Of a DNA stretch of 64,000 nucleotides, positions 10,707 to 20,060 are shown piece by piece. Made by a program: the position numbers and the translations under genes. Every line of letters begins with the position of its first letter. The first letter of the stretch is position 1. The DNA is from CAVVFX01 sp963777595 (lineage in GTDB: Bacteria; Acidobacteriota; Terriglobia; Bryobacterales; Bryobacteraceae): NCBI GenBank assembly GCA_963777595.1, contig CAVZRE010000011.1, positions 1-64,000 on the forward strand, read 5' to 3'. The notes under the pieces were generated by a model. That model saw only the letters and a program-made list of their open reading frames with translations. It was not told the origin of the DNA and ran no database searches.

Positions 10707-11198
10707 ATGCCCCCATTGTCCGAATGGCAGACCTACCTGGCGGTGCAGGCCGGTGCCGCCGCGACTTTGACCGGCCTGGTCTTCGTGGCGGTTTCAATCA
10801 ATCTGACACGCATCTTGTCTGTTCCGGGCCTACCTGGACGGGCATTTGATGCTTTAGTCCAGTTGTTGCAGGTGTTTTTCATCGCTTCCTTTGCCCTCGT
10901 TCCGCACCAGTCCGCTGAACTCCTCGCCGCCGAGATACTGGTGATCGCTCTGGTTTCGTTGGTCTGCCAGATGGTGAGCCAGGTTCGTTATGCCCGGCTG
11001 CAGCCGGATCATCCGCGGGCGTGGCTGGTTACACGGGTCATCCTGAGCGTGGCCGCGACGTTGCCCTTCTGCGTATCGGGCGTCATGCTGCTGCTCGCTG
11101 CCCCGGCATGGATGTGCGGTGTCGTCGTTGGGACGGCCATCTCCTTCATCGCTGCCGTCATGGGCGCTTGGGTCTTGCTGATCGAGATTCTGAGATAG
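10707..11198 (+). CDS. Four-TM hypothetical membrane protein
   Basis: The 163-aa protein starts best at ATG 10707 (MPPLSEWQTYLAV); the frame stays open further upstream only by running through the tRNA fragment. Four hydrophobic segments are visible: GLVFVAVSINL, LLQVFFIASFALV with AAEILVIALVSLV, VILSVAATLPFCVSG, and GTAISFIAAVMGAWVLLIEI. No catalytic motif. Function unknown; it is a compact integral membrane protein that may be transcribed alone. Confidence 0.65.
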   Translation: MPPLSEWQTYLAVQAGAAATLTGLVFVAVSINLTRILSVPGLPGRAFDALVQLLQVFFIASFALVPHQSAELLAAEILVIALVSLVCQMVSQVRYARLQPDHPRAWLVTRVILSVAATLPFCVSGVMLLLAAPAWMCGVVVGTAISFIAAVMGAWVLLIEILR

Positions 11199-11592
11199 CC
11201 CCGCCGTGTTTCCGGCGAGGATGGACGTGTCTGCAGCCGAGGTCTGCTAATTCTGAAACTTGATGAGGCCGTGCAACAGGTTGGATTGAAACGGGCCTAA
11301 CCTGTAACTATTGTCGCTTCGGCCAGCGCACACCGAAGCAGAATTGAAAGTTGCAGACACTTGCACCAAAACGTCTACAGGTCCTGGTTGGACCGCAACG
11401 TTGAGGTATAATCTCTTGCAATCCATGTAAGTGACGGCCGATGAGTAAGTGGTAGCCAAGGCCGGCGAACTCACGAGTCTTCCCGGCCACACTCCAGGTG
11501 GAGAAGGTTTTGAGCCTCTCCAGTTGGATCGTTCAGCGCGGTTGGAGAGACGCCCGCGTCTGTCTGCAGGCGGAACTCGAAAGGCAAAGGGA
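11199..11592. other. Gene-free region upstream of the kinase gene
   Basis: About 390 bases without a supported gene. An open minus-strand frame covers part of it but runs across the kinase start and has no ribosome site, so it is not called. Confidence 0.5.
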
Positions 11593-14500
11593 ATGAGTCC
11601 CGAACAATGGAAGCGGGTGCGCGAGATCTTCGACGCCGTCGTAGACTCGGGACTGAAGGAGTTTCCGCATCCGGCGCGCGACGGCGATGAGGAGTTGTAC
11701 CCGGAGGTCCGCTGCATGCTGGAGGAGCATTCGCGTAGCGGATTTCTAGATCGTCCGCCTGCGGAAGCGATAGCGGCTGGTGCAGCTTCAATGAGTCGCG
11801 AATTCTGGGATACAACAGTAGAGTCACCTGGGAGAAGCGATCTAAAGCAAGGAGACTCACGCGTTCAAACTCCAGAGAAGCGGACCGTCAAAGGCTACCA
11901 GCTAAAGCAGCGGCTGGGACAAGGAGGCTTTGGTGTTGTCTATCTTGCGACTCAATTGTCGGTTGGCCGCGAGGTGGCGATCAAAGCAATTCTGCCGGTT
12001 CATGCCAATAGGCGGGAGTTTATCCAGCGTTTTGAGAACGAAGCGCAACTAGTTGCGCGCCTGGAGCATCCGCACATCGTTCCTCTCTTCGATTATTGGA
12101 GGGAACCGAACGAGGCGTACCTGGTCATGCGCTATTTGCGGGCCGGCAGTTTGCGGGACCGGATGAAGAAAGGCCAACTGTCCCATGATGAGGTTCTGCT
12201 CCTTCTCGAGCACGTGGCATCGGCGTTGGATCTTGCACACCGCAGTGGCGTGATCCACCATGACGTGAAGCCGGCCAACATTCTTCTCGATAGCGATCAA
12301 AACGCTTACCTCTCCGATTTCGGTATTGCTGAAGAGACCACAGCGGCACAGAGTAGCGGCATCGAGGGAACGCCGGATTATATGTCGCCGGAGCAGATTC
12401 GGAAAAATGCTCCCTCGCCGCAAATGGACATCTATTCGTTGGGCATGATGTTGTACGAGATTCTCGGAGGCAAGCATCCATTCAATTCGCGAACTTCGGC
12501 AGAGAAGCTCAGAAGCCAACTCTTCGAGACCTTACCCGCGCTGGAAAATGTCTCGCCGGCCATCAATCGCGTCATCCTTCAAGCAATCTCGAAGGACCCG
12601 GCTGCCCGGCAGGCGACGGCCATACGGCTGTTTGAGGATTTTCAGAAGGCGCTCAAAGGTGAGCGGTTCTCTGCCAAACGGGCCGAAGCGACGGCGCTAG
12701 TTGTGAATCCCTATAAAGGATTACGGGCGTTTACTGAAGCCGACGCCAGTGTTTTCTTTGGCCGGGAGCGCCTGGTGAAGCACTTAGTAGCCCGTCTGCA
12801 GGAAGCTCATCCATTAAGCAATTTTCTGGCGGTGGTTGGGCCAAGCGGGAGCGGCAAATCCAGCGTGGTGTCGGCTGGCCTGGTGCCGGCCCTCCGTAGA
12901 GGTCTTCTGGATGAGATGCAGGTGGGTTCCGCACATGTGAGCGACACTACCTTGCCGCCGGCGCTTCCTTCGCCCGGCCCGACGCCGCAAATCGAGTTCA
13001 TCATACAAACCGTTCCCGGCAGTTCTCCGTTGCAGAACCTGGCGGCCGGATTGTTGAGTATCGCCAGCCATCCGCTCAGCGGTTTGGAGGGGCATTTTGA
13101 AAAGGATTCATCCGCCCTTCTCAACGCGCTGCGCGAAATCGGAGGCAGGACACTTCTCATCATCGATCAGTTCGAAGAGGTATTTACGCTGACCGAATCG
13201 GAACAACAGCGTTTCCAATTCCTGGAACTCCTGCGCGTGGCCGTGACAGCCGCCGGGAGCCCCTTGCGACTGATCATCGCGTTACGGGCGGATTTTACGG
13301 ATCGCCCGCTCCATTACGTTCAATTTGGCACTTTAATGCGCGAGCGCACGGAGTTTGTGCTCCCCCTGGCCGCCGACGAATTGGAGCGGGCCATCGCCGA
13401 ACCTGCGCGTCAGGCCGGTCTCGAGGTCGAACGCGAACTGATCGCGACCATCGTGCACGACGTACAGGACCAGCTAGGAGCCTTGCCGCTGCTGCAATAC
13501 GCCCTGACCGAAGCCTTCGACAGGACTACGGGAAGAACCATCTCGTTGGCGGCGTATCAGGCGAGTGGCGGAGTGTTCGCGGCGCTAGCACGGCGCGCGC
13601 AGCAAGTCTATAGCGAGCTAGAGCCCGAGCGGCAAGACACCGCACGTCAGGTATTCCTGCGTTTGGTCACGTTGGGCGAAGGGGCGCGTGCCACCCGCCG
13701 CCGCGCCCGCCAATCGGAGTTGCTGAAGTTGGGCGCCGACGTACAGCCCGTCCTAGATGCATTCAGTAGATATCGGCTGATCGCCTTCGACGTGGATCCC
13801 GCCACGCGTGAGCCAATGGTTGAATTGGCTCACGAAGCGCTGCTGCACGCATGGAGCTCGTTGCAGGAGTGGTTGGATGCCGGCCGCAACGATATCCGCA
13901 TGCATCGCTGGCTTGTGGCTGCGGTTGCCGAATGGGAAAAGTCGGAGCGCGATCAGAGCTATCTGTTGATCGGCACTCGCCTGGCGCAGTATGAGGACTG
14001 GCGCTCTACTGCCGGCTTCCTGCTCACCCAGGAAGAGCTTCGCTTCCTCGACGACAGTTCCTCCCAGCGGCGCTCACAAGAGCAGGCCGAACTGGAACGT
14101 CAAGCGCGCGAGCAGCGTAAAGTCGTGGAGATGCAGAGCCTGGCTCTTACGGCCAATTCGCGCCAGACGAGCCTGCAGAATTTACCGGATATCGCCTTGG
14201 CGCTTTGTGTGGCAGCCAACGCGATTTCGACGCCGCCCGAGCAGTCCTCTCAGCTTCTTTTTGAGCTCGCACCAATGCCCGGCACTCGCCGGGTGTTCGT
14301 GGGCCATACGGACACGGTATGGCACGCGGCGGTGAGCCCGGACCAGCAGCAGGCGGTATCCGGTTCCGGTGGGTTCAGTCCCGGGTCCAATTTTTACAGG
14401 AAAATGCCGACCTACTTGCCGTTGAATACGCGGACGGCCCAGTTTTCCGACAATACCGTCCGCTTATGGGACCTGAACACCGGGCAAGAGGTTCGGGTTT

Positions 14501-16314
14501 TTAGGGGGCACGCGAATACAGTCTCAGCAGTCGCTTTTAGTGCGGACGGAAAATACGTCATTTCCGCTTCTGCCGATGGCACCATCCGTATTTGGGACAA
14601 GGAGAGCGGAGACGAGCAGCGCACGCTGCGACACATGGCACCGGTCTTGGGCATCGCCGTGTGGAACGACCTGCTGGTGGCGAGCGATTACGATTTTGAA
14701 AGCGCGGGCAACCATCTCGTCCTATGGAACTGGAGAACCGGCCAGGAAATAGCCCGTTTCAAGGGACAGCACGACGTCATTTACTCGGTTGCCATCAGCC
14801 CGGATGGCGAGCGAATTTTGTCCGGTTCGGGTCCGAGCGGACCGTTTTCCCGAGGGTCCGGCGATAACGATCTGGTGCTCTGGGACCTGAAGAGCGGAGC
14901 CATCTTGCGGCGCATGCGGGGACACAGAGATGCGGTTTTCCACGTCGCCTTTCGCCCTGGTGGAGAGAGCGCGATTTCTTCGTCCGCCGATTCCACGCTG
15001 ATGGTGTGGAACTTGAACGATGGAGAGCTTGTCACTACCCTTCGCGGCCACACGACGTTTGCTTATACTTTTGCCGTGTCTCCTGACGGCAACCGTGTGT
15101 TTTCGGTTAGCTTCGACCTCTCGATGATCCTGTGGGATATCGACCGGGCGCAGGAAGTCCGGCGCTTTTATGGGCACGCGGGCTCGGCAACGGCAGTGCA
15201 TTTTCTGGCCGACGGCCGCCGGGTGCTCACAGGGTCGATGGATCAGACAATGCGTGTGTGGGACATCTACAGCGCCGATGAGGTCATACGGGTCGGAGCG
15301 CCTTCCGGTTTAGGTATGTGGGCGGTCGCATCGGACGGCCAACGCGCCGTCACGAGCGCGGGCAGTGGCGCGGTGTTAGCTCCGCAGTCTCCCGTGAATC
15401 CGCTGCAACTGTGGGACCTGCGAACGGGGGAGATGTTGCGTCATCTAGGGCAGCAGAGGAATACCATATTTGAGATGGCTCTTCTGCCCGACGGGAAGCA
15501 TTTTCTGTCTGTATCCGGCGATTTCTTTATCCCGGACGCGGAAAACTGCATGGTTCTGCGCGAGATTGCCACGGGAAGAGAAGTGCGCCGATATGCGTCG
15601 CCGGGTTCAGCTTTGTCCGGGTTAGTTCTCATGCCGGACGGGCATCATGCCGCGACAGTGGTCTTCGGCGATGAGGTGGTGATCTGGAACGTCGATAGCG
15701 GAGCGATTGTGCGCCGCTTCACGGGCACGGTGCCAGGGTTCCGCGCGCTCGCCGTCTCTCCGGATGGGCGTATGCTCCTGGCGGGTTCCGCGCTCGGGAC
15801 GGTAACGGTCTGGGATCTTGCGACGGGCGAAGTCGTGCGCGAGCTGCAGGGACACGCGGTGCACGTCTGCGAACTGGCTGTGACCGCTGACTGTCAAAGG
15901 GTAGTCACCGTCAGTGACGACACAACCGCTATCGTATGGGACATCGCTACGGGCAGGCAGATCTTGAGATTCCAGCAACACGCCGCGGCGCTTCAGGCAT
16001 TGGCCCTGCATCCACGGCGCGACTGGGCGATGACTGGCGACGATAAAGGGAACTTGCTGCTCTGGGAGCTTGAAAGCGGCAAGGTCCTGCGGCGCATGGT
16101 GGGACATACCGGCGGGATCTGGGATATTGCGTTTATCGAAACCGGCGATTTTGTTCTCACTACCGGGGGCGACGGCAACCTGATCAAGTGGAAAATCGCA
16201 CCGCAGTCAATTGAAGAGCTCGTCGCCTGGACGCAGGCCAATCGGTACGTGCGCGACTTTACCTGCAACGAGCGGAAACTATATCGCGTCGAACCGCTGT
16301 GTCCGGAGGAGTAG
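11593..16314 (+). CDS. Ser/Thr protein kinase - STAND NTPase - WD40 protein (1573 aa)
   Basis: ATG 11593 follows an AAAGGG ribosome site. The kinase domain covers residues ~102-355: glycine loop LGQGGFG (108-114), Lys131 in VAIK, Glu150, catalytic HHD (222-224, so the usual RD arginine is His), DFG (242-244) and SPE (265-267). A STAND-type NTPase follows, with NPYKGLRAF, FFGRERLV, Walker A GPSGSGKSS (416-424) and Walker B LLIIDQFEEVF. From about residue 894 I count 14 WD40 repeats, enough for two seven-bladed propellers. No membrane helix is apparent, so it is probably cytoplasmic: the propellers sense, the NTPase switches and the kinase signals. This architecture occurs in multicellular-type bacteria; related STAND proteins occur in conflict systems. 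The target is unknown. Confidence 0.9.
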   Translation: MSPEQWKRVREIFDAVVDSGLKEFPHPARDGDEELYPEVRCMLEEHSRSGFLDRPPAEAIAAGAASMSREFWDTTVESPGRSDLKQGDSRVQTPEKRTVKGYQLKQRLGQGGFGVVYLATQLSVGREVAIKAILPVHANRREFIQRFENEAQLVARLEHPHIVPLFDYWREPNEAYLVMRYLRAGSLRDRMKKGQLSHDEVLLLLEHVASALDLAHRSGVIHHDVKPANILLDSDQNAYLSDFGIAEETTAAQSSGIEGTPDYMSPEQIRKNAPSPQMDIYSLGMMLYEILGGKHPFNSRTSAEKLRSQLFETLPALENVSPAINRVILQAISKDPAARQATAIRLFEDFQKALKGERFSAKRAEATALVVNPYKGLRAFTEADASVFFGRERLVKHLVARLQEAHPLSNFLAVVGPSGSGKSSVVSAGLVPALRRGLLDEMQVGSAHVSDTTLPPALPSPGPTPQIEFIIQTVPGSSPLQNLAAGLLSIASHPLSGLEGHFEKDSSALLNALREIGGRTLLIIDQFEEVFTLTESEQQRFQFLELLRVAVTAAGSPLRLIIALRADFTDRPLHYVQFGTLMRERTEFVLPLAADELERAIAEPARQAGLEVERELIATIVHDVQDQLGALPLLQYALTEAFDRTTGRTISLAAYQASGGVFAALARRAQQVYSELEPERQDTARQVFLRLVTLGEGARATRRRARQSELLKLGADVQPVLDAFSRYRLIAFDVDPATREPMVELAHEALLHAWSSLQEWLDAGRNDIRMHRWLVAAVAEWEKSERDQSYLLIGTRLAQYEDWRSTAGFLLTQEELRFLDDSSSQRRSQEQAELERQAREQRKVVEMQSLALTANSRQTSLQNLPDIALALCVAANAISTPPEQSSQLLFELAPMPGTRRVFVGHTDTVWHAAVSPDQQQAVSGSGGFSPGSNFYRKMPTYLPLNTRTAQFSDNTVRLWDLNTGQEVRVFRGHANTVSAVAFSADGKYVISASADGTIRIWDKESGDEQRTLRHMAPVLGIAVWNDLLVASDYDFESAGNHLVLWNWRTGQEIARFKGQHDVIYSVAISPDGERILSGSGPSGPFSRGSGDNDLVLWDLKSGAILRRMRGHRDAVFHVAFRPGGESAISSSADSTLMVWNLNDGELVTTLRGHTTFAYTFAVSPDGNRVFSVSFDLSMILWDIDRAQEVRRFYGHAGSATAVHFLADGRRVLTGSMDQTMRVWDIYSADEVIRVGAPSGLGMWAVASDGQRAVTSAGSGAVLAPQSPVNPLQLWDLRTGEMLRHLGQQRNTIFEMALLPDGKHFLSVSGDFFIPDAENCMVLREIATGREVRRYASPGSALSGLVLMPDGHHAATVVFGDEVVIWNVDSGAIVRRFTGTVPGFRALAVSPDGRMLLAGSALGTVTVWDLATGEVVRELQGHAVHVCELAVTADCQRVVTVSDDTTAIVWDIATGRQILRFQQHAAALQALALHPRRDWAMTGDDKGNLLLWELESGKVLRRMVGHTGGIWDIAFIETGDFVLTTGGDGNLIKWKIAPQSIEELVAWTQANRYVRDFTCNERKLYRVEPLCPEE

Positions 16315-16385
16315 TGGGCTTCCGGCTCTCATTTCGACGAGTATCTCTTCGCTCGAACGCACGGGCAGCGGCAGTTGGAAGAAGC

Positions 16386-18182
16386 TCAGCCCCTTCGCAT
16401 GGCACGGCTCAATTCGGCGAAGCTGCGTCCTTCGGTCTTGTGTGGGCCAGCTCCAGCCTCGGGTTCATGATCGAGCTCGAGAAATTTGTAAAGCAAAGCC
16501 CGCTTGCCGGCACTCATATCGCGAGTTACCGGCATGAAACGGTAATTCTCGAAATTGGATGGGTGAGTCAGAGCCCTCAGGATTTGAGCATGGGCCTTTA
16601 TCTGCTTCGGATCGTCGAGCTTCAACCAGTTGTCCATGCACGGTGCCATTGCATTCCAGTTGGCGAGGACATGAGCGTAGACGTTCGCCCAGCTGGGCTC
16701 CAACTCGGCGAGAAGGGCGTCGGCCGGGCACATGCGGACGTACATGTAGGTGTTCTTTTGTGGGTCTATGCTCCCAATCGGCTGATCATCATTGCTGAGC
16801 GAGGGCACCCAGGCGTTGATCCCACCCGAGCTGCCAGTGAGCGGCAGGGCCAACGTGCCGTTTGCATCTGTGGTCACATGAGTAATGCTGTCTATGTTGC
16901 TGCTGCTTGAGTCTGTTTGGAAAAGAGTAACAGCCACGGACGACTTCTCCAGACGGCCGCGATTGTAGAGTTGGAAAGCCGCGGTTACGGTCTCGTGCTC
17001 ATTGAGGTAGAGGTTCGGTGTTCGAGGAATGGCACGAAGGGCCATTTCGGTGAGCAGAGGTTTGCCTGCGCCATCGAGCACTTGGATGTCTTTGTTCGCC
17101 GCCGCTTGTGCAACGCCCTGCTCTAACCGAACGGTCGCGATTCCCGCGCTCGCCTCATACGCGGCCCGGTTGTAGTGGTCGTAAGGGAGATAGCCGAGAC
17201 GGGTAAAAGTCTGGCTGGCCGGGTCCACCGCAACAATGGTTAGCGTGCCCAGATCCTTCTTCTTGAGATTCTCGTCGATCTCCGGCACGGAGTTGGCAAG
17301 ATCCAGTGTCAGGGTGGTTTCGTCGAGCCGGGCCTGGGCGGCGCCGAGCGGTGAGTTGGCTGTGGCGATCAAGGCTCGGTCGCCCGGCTCATGCGCCGGC
17401 TCGTCGGGGCGCCAAAGACCGATCGCACCCACGAGCAGGCTGCGCGCCGGGTTTGGCTGGAACCCCCCGCCCTTCAGTTTCGCTGTCAGCGCTTGAGCCG
17501 CGGCACGCACATCCGGCGAGCCGTTTCTGAGCTTTGGATTGTTGTAGTAGATGGTGCGATACGTGTTGAAGCGGACGGTCAGGCCGAGGACATCGTCCGG
17601 CTCCATCGCCTCGTCCAATCTCCGCAGAATCAGCGAATCAAATGGGTCAACGCGAAGACGGTCGGCCTTTGCGAAGGAGGTCTGCCAGACTACGGAGGCG
17701 ACGCCAGCTACGAATCCATTCGCCGAATTACGGTTGAGGTTGATGCAACGCGCCGTTACGCGTGAAGTGCGAGGGGCAAAGATGCGGTAACCTCCGTCTA
17801 CCCCGAATCGCATCCAATCGAAGAAAAGCTGAGAAGAGAAAGAGCCGAAGGGGTCGAGGTCCACCAGCATTCCGGTGAAATTGACTGCTGCATTGACGAA
17901 CGGGTCGCACACTTCGACTCCATTTCCCAAATCAAAACCGCAGACGGTGGTGTTAAAGAACGTCGACCGATGCGTGCCATGGGGATTCCAGTTTCCGCCA
18001 CGGCCACCGGTGACAACGGCGTCGATGGCTTGTTCGCGGAAAGCCTTTACTTTGTCGGCGACGCCCGGAAAGATCGTCTCACCCGAGTTTTCGTTGTAAT
18101 GGTTGTCATAGTTGTTGGTGGTGATGGGGTCCCAACTGATCTCTCCCTTGAAGTAGATGCGAGGAAACTCAAGCATGCTCAT
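16386..18182 (-). CDS. VioB N-terminal-half-like protein (598 aa)
   Basis: The N-terminus MSMLEFPRIYFKGEI matches the typical VioB (iminophenyl-pyruvate/indole-imine dimer synthase) opening, and internal blocks DDVLGLTVRF, LLVGAIGLWR and FMPVTRDMSAGKRALL match the remembered VioB pattern in order. VioB-type enzymes in violacein and rebeccamycin-type pathways are ~1000 aa, with this half followed by a ferritin-like half. Here the halves are separate genes: the ATG overlaps the stop of the ferritin-like gene by 4 nt (ATGA), so both are translated together. No VioA, C, D or E gene is nearby, so the product is not violacein. It may form a two-subunit oxidative enzyme with its neighbour. Homology rests on motif recall, not alignment. 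Confidence 0.7.
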   Translation of the reverse strand: MSMLEFPRIYFKGEISWDPITTNNYDNHYNENSGETIFPGVADKVKAFREQAIDAVVTGGRGGNWNPHGTHRSTFFNTTVCGFDLGNGVEVCDPFVNAAVNFTGMLVDLDPFGSFSSQLFFDWMRFGVDGGYRIFAPRTSRVTARCINLNRNSANGFVAGVASVVWQTSFAKADRLRVDPFDSLILRRLDEAMEPDDVLGLTVRFNTYRTIYYNNPKLRNGSPDVRAAAQALTAKLKGGGFQPNPARSLLVGAIGLWRPDEPAHEPGDRALIATANSPLGAAQARLDETTLTLDLANSVPEIDENLKKKDLGTLTIVAVDPASQTFTRLGYLPYDHYNRAAYEASAGIATVRLEQGVAQAAANKDIQVLDGAGKPLLTEMALRAIPRTPNLYLNEHETVTAAFQLYNRGRLEKSSVAVTLFQTDSSSSNIDSITHVTTDANGTLALPLTGSSGGINAWVPSLSNDDQPIGSIDPQKNTYMYVRMCPADALLAELEPSWANVYAHVLANWNAMAPCMDNWLKLDDPKQIKAHAQILRALTHPSNFENYRFMPVTRDMSAGKRALLYKFLELDHEPEAGAGPHKTEGRSFAELSRAMRRG

Positions 18183-19231
18183 GCTGCTTCTCCTTTCGGG
18201 GGCCGATAGAGGAAGGCCGGACCCGCAACACGCGACGCATCGGAAAGCCGCACGGTGAAGGCATCGAGAGCAGCGATCCGCAGGCGCATCATCTGTTGCA
18301 CTGCCTCGCCCAGCGCCCCATCCTGGCCAGTGAAGGCTCGCTGTAATGCGTTCACCATCGCCGAAAACGAGTTGTTACAGGCGTCTTGCGCTGCCTGCGC
18401 TTCCGGCGGCTCTGCCGAAAAGTCGTGAAGGCCGGGATCGGAAATGGCCGGATAAACGCTTGCCCAGTCCACCCCGAGCCTCTCCGGCCCCCAGGCATAG
18501 CCGAGGGGATTCTTCGCTTTGGTCAACAACTTATCGTGAAAAATCTCGCCGAAGCGGAAGTAATGCGCAACTTCATCCTGGAAGTCGAGTGGATTGATTT
18601 CTGTGCCTTCAACGGTTCCCTCGCCTTCCGAAACAATCTCCTGAATCGCCTTGTGGGCATCCGCATAATCATTGACTGCAAAAAGCCGACCGGCAAAGAA
18701 TTGGTTATCCGCGATCTGGTTGCGCCCCGCAGTCCAGTCGCTCGCGGGTAAAGTGGAGAGGAAGCGATCGAGCGTCCTGTAGAAAGTCCCGACCGTTACT
18801 GCCCTTCTCGGCGCCATTTTATCCAAAAGGTTCATATCTAGAAACTCCTCCGGAAAATCGGGGGGATTTTCCGGCTGTTCGATTTCCATAGCCTGCTCGA
18901 TCGCGTCGCAGGAGAACGGGTACAGATGCAATGTCAGCGGCGTCCCATCCGGCCCGATGTCGCCCGGTAGCGGACCCGGATAAGTTTGCGGCCGCAACAC
19001 CGGATTACCGCCTATTGAATTCAGGATGTTCGCCGCCAGGCACATATGAATCATCTCCTGAAGAGCCACAGCTTTTATTCGTTGTGCTGCCTTTCGGTTG
19101 GTCCCTGGGCAGATGGAATAGAGGGCGTAGAGATATGGAGGCATCGTTCCAAATTCGACACCAACCGCCGTCTGCAGCAAAGAGTGAGCATCTTCGATGC
19201 TGTTTAACGAATCAATCTTTAGATAAATCAT
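18179..19231 (-). CDS. Ferritin-like protein, VioB C-terminal-half type (350 aa)
   Basis: It carries the four-helix signature of the ferritin-like family found in VioB (PF12902 type): VEFGTMPPYLYALYS (Glu in helix 1), LQEMIHMCLAANILNSIG (EMIH, Glu/His in the next helix) and EVAHYFRFGEIFHDKLL (further Glu/His ligands). In VioB this domain is fused to the domain encoded immediately downstream here; the overlap is 4 nt. A di-iron or haem-independent oxidative coupling role is inferred from VioB. The gene lies 217 bases downstream of an ECF sigma factor on the same strand, which may control it. Confidence 0.75.
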   Translation of the reverse strand: MIYLKIDSLNSIEDAHSLLQTAVGVEFGTMPPYLYALYSICPGTNRKAAQRIKAVALQEMIHMCLAANILNSIGGNPVLRPQTYPGPLPGDIGPDGTPLTLHLYPFSCDAIEQAMEIEQPENPPDFPEEFLDMNLLDKMAPRRAVTVGTFYRTLDRFLSTLPASDWTAGRNQIADNQFFAGRLFAVNDYADAHKAIQEIVSEGEGTVEGTEINPLDFQDEVAHYFRFGEIFHDKLLTKAKNPLGYAWGPERLGVDWASVYPAISDPGLHDFSAEPPEAQAAQDACNNSFSAMVNALQRAFTGQDGALGEAVQQMMRLRIAALDAFTVRLSDASRVAGPAFLYRPPKGEAA

Positions 19232-19448
19232 GATGCCCTCCGGCGCGCAAGCCCCAGCGTGGCACTTTGGTGATCTTCACATTCGACCGGAGTTGACTCC
19301 ATCATCGCCCCTTCCTCACAGTCTGGCCCGCACGGCGTTCCGCCTTCACGGCACGGCTGGAGCATACGGCAGGCGCACTCTCTGGCGTCTGCCGCACTTT
19401 CGCATACAATTCGACATCACTCGACCACCCGTCGACACCGACCCGGAG

Positions 19449-20021
19449 TCATGGAGTAGCCTTTCGAAGCTCTGCCTGAAGCCACGCACGGGCCGTCCTC
19501 CAGTCGCGTCTGGCAGTTCGAGCGCACACGCCGAGCACCGCTGCTGCCTCCTCCGCCGTGAGGCCGCCGAAATAGATGAGTTCGACCAAGCGGGATTGCC
19601 GCTCGTCACATTCCGCCAACCGGTTCAGCGCGTCGTCCAAGAGCAACCAGGATTCGTAGTTTGGCGTGATCTGTCCAAAATTTTCCTCCATGGGAACCTT
19701 CTGCGCGCCGTCAGTTCGTTTCGCTGCCTGCCGGCCGCGGGCATAGTCGACCAGAATGCGACGCATTACCGTCGCAGCGGTCGCGAAGAAGTGGGCGCGA
19801 TCGCAAAATTCCACTCCTCCCTCGCACATCAAGCGAAGATACGCTTCGTGTACGAGAGCAGTAGGTTGAAGCGTATGGTCGGGACGCTCCTTGCGCATAT
19901 ATCGCCGCGCCAGCGTATGCAAATCATGGTAGACAGCTGCGATCAAGCTCTCGCGAGCCTGCAAGTCGCCGCTTTTTGAAGCCGCTATTAAGCACGTAAT
20001 TTCCGCACCGGAAGACCCCAT
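19449..20021 (-). CDS. ECF sigma factor, TIGR02999-like
   Basis: 190 aa from the ATG at 20021 (MGSSGAEIT); a longer start at 20060 is possible. Region 2 contains AVYHDLHTLARRYMRKE and the hallmark LQPTALVHEAYLRL, followed by RAHFFATAATVMRRILVDYARGR. Region 4 contains LVELIYFGGLTAEEAAAVLGV and a helix-turn-helix. These are features of the ECF family expanded in Acidobacteriota and Planctomycetes. No anti-sigma gene is adjacent; related families are often controlled by kinases. The next genes downstream are the ferritin-like/VioB-like pair, the most likely local target. Confidence 0.85.
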   Translation of the reverse strand: MGSSGAEITCLIAASKSGDLQARESLIAAVYHDLHTLARRYMRKERPDHTLQPTALVHEAYLRLMCEGGVEFCDRAHFFATAATVMRRILVDYARGRQAAKRTDGAQKVPMEENFGQITPNYESWLLLDDALNRLAECDERQSRLVELIYFGGLTAEEAAAVLGVCARTARRDWRTARAWLQAELRKATP

Positions 20022-20060
20022 ACTGCCTCCTACGATCCCGCGTTCGGGCCATTGCTGCAA

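Noticed and set aside
11247..11717. Minus-strand frame across the kinase start
   Set aside because: No ribosome site or family; its first part is antisense to the kinase gene.
16299..16910. Plus-strand frame opposite the VioB-like gene
   Set aside because: Antisense shadow; the minus-strand gene has clear homology.
16386..19231. A violacein or indolocarbazole biosynthetic cluster
   Set aside because: Only VioB-like halves are present; no VioA, VioC, VioD or VioE counterpart in the window.
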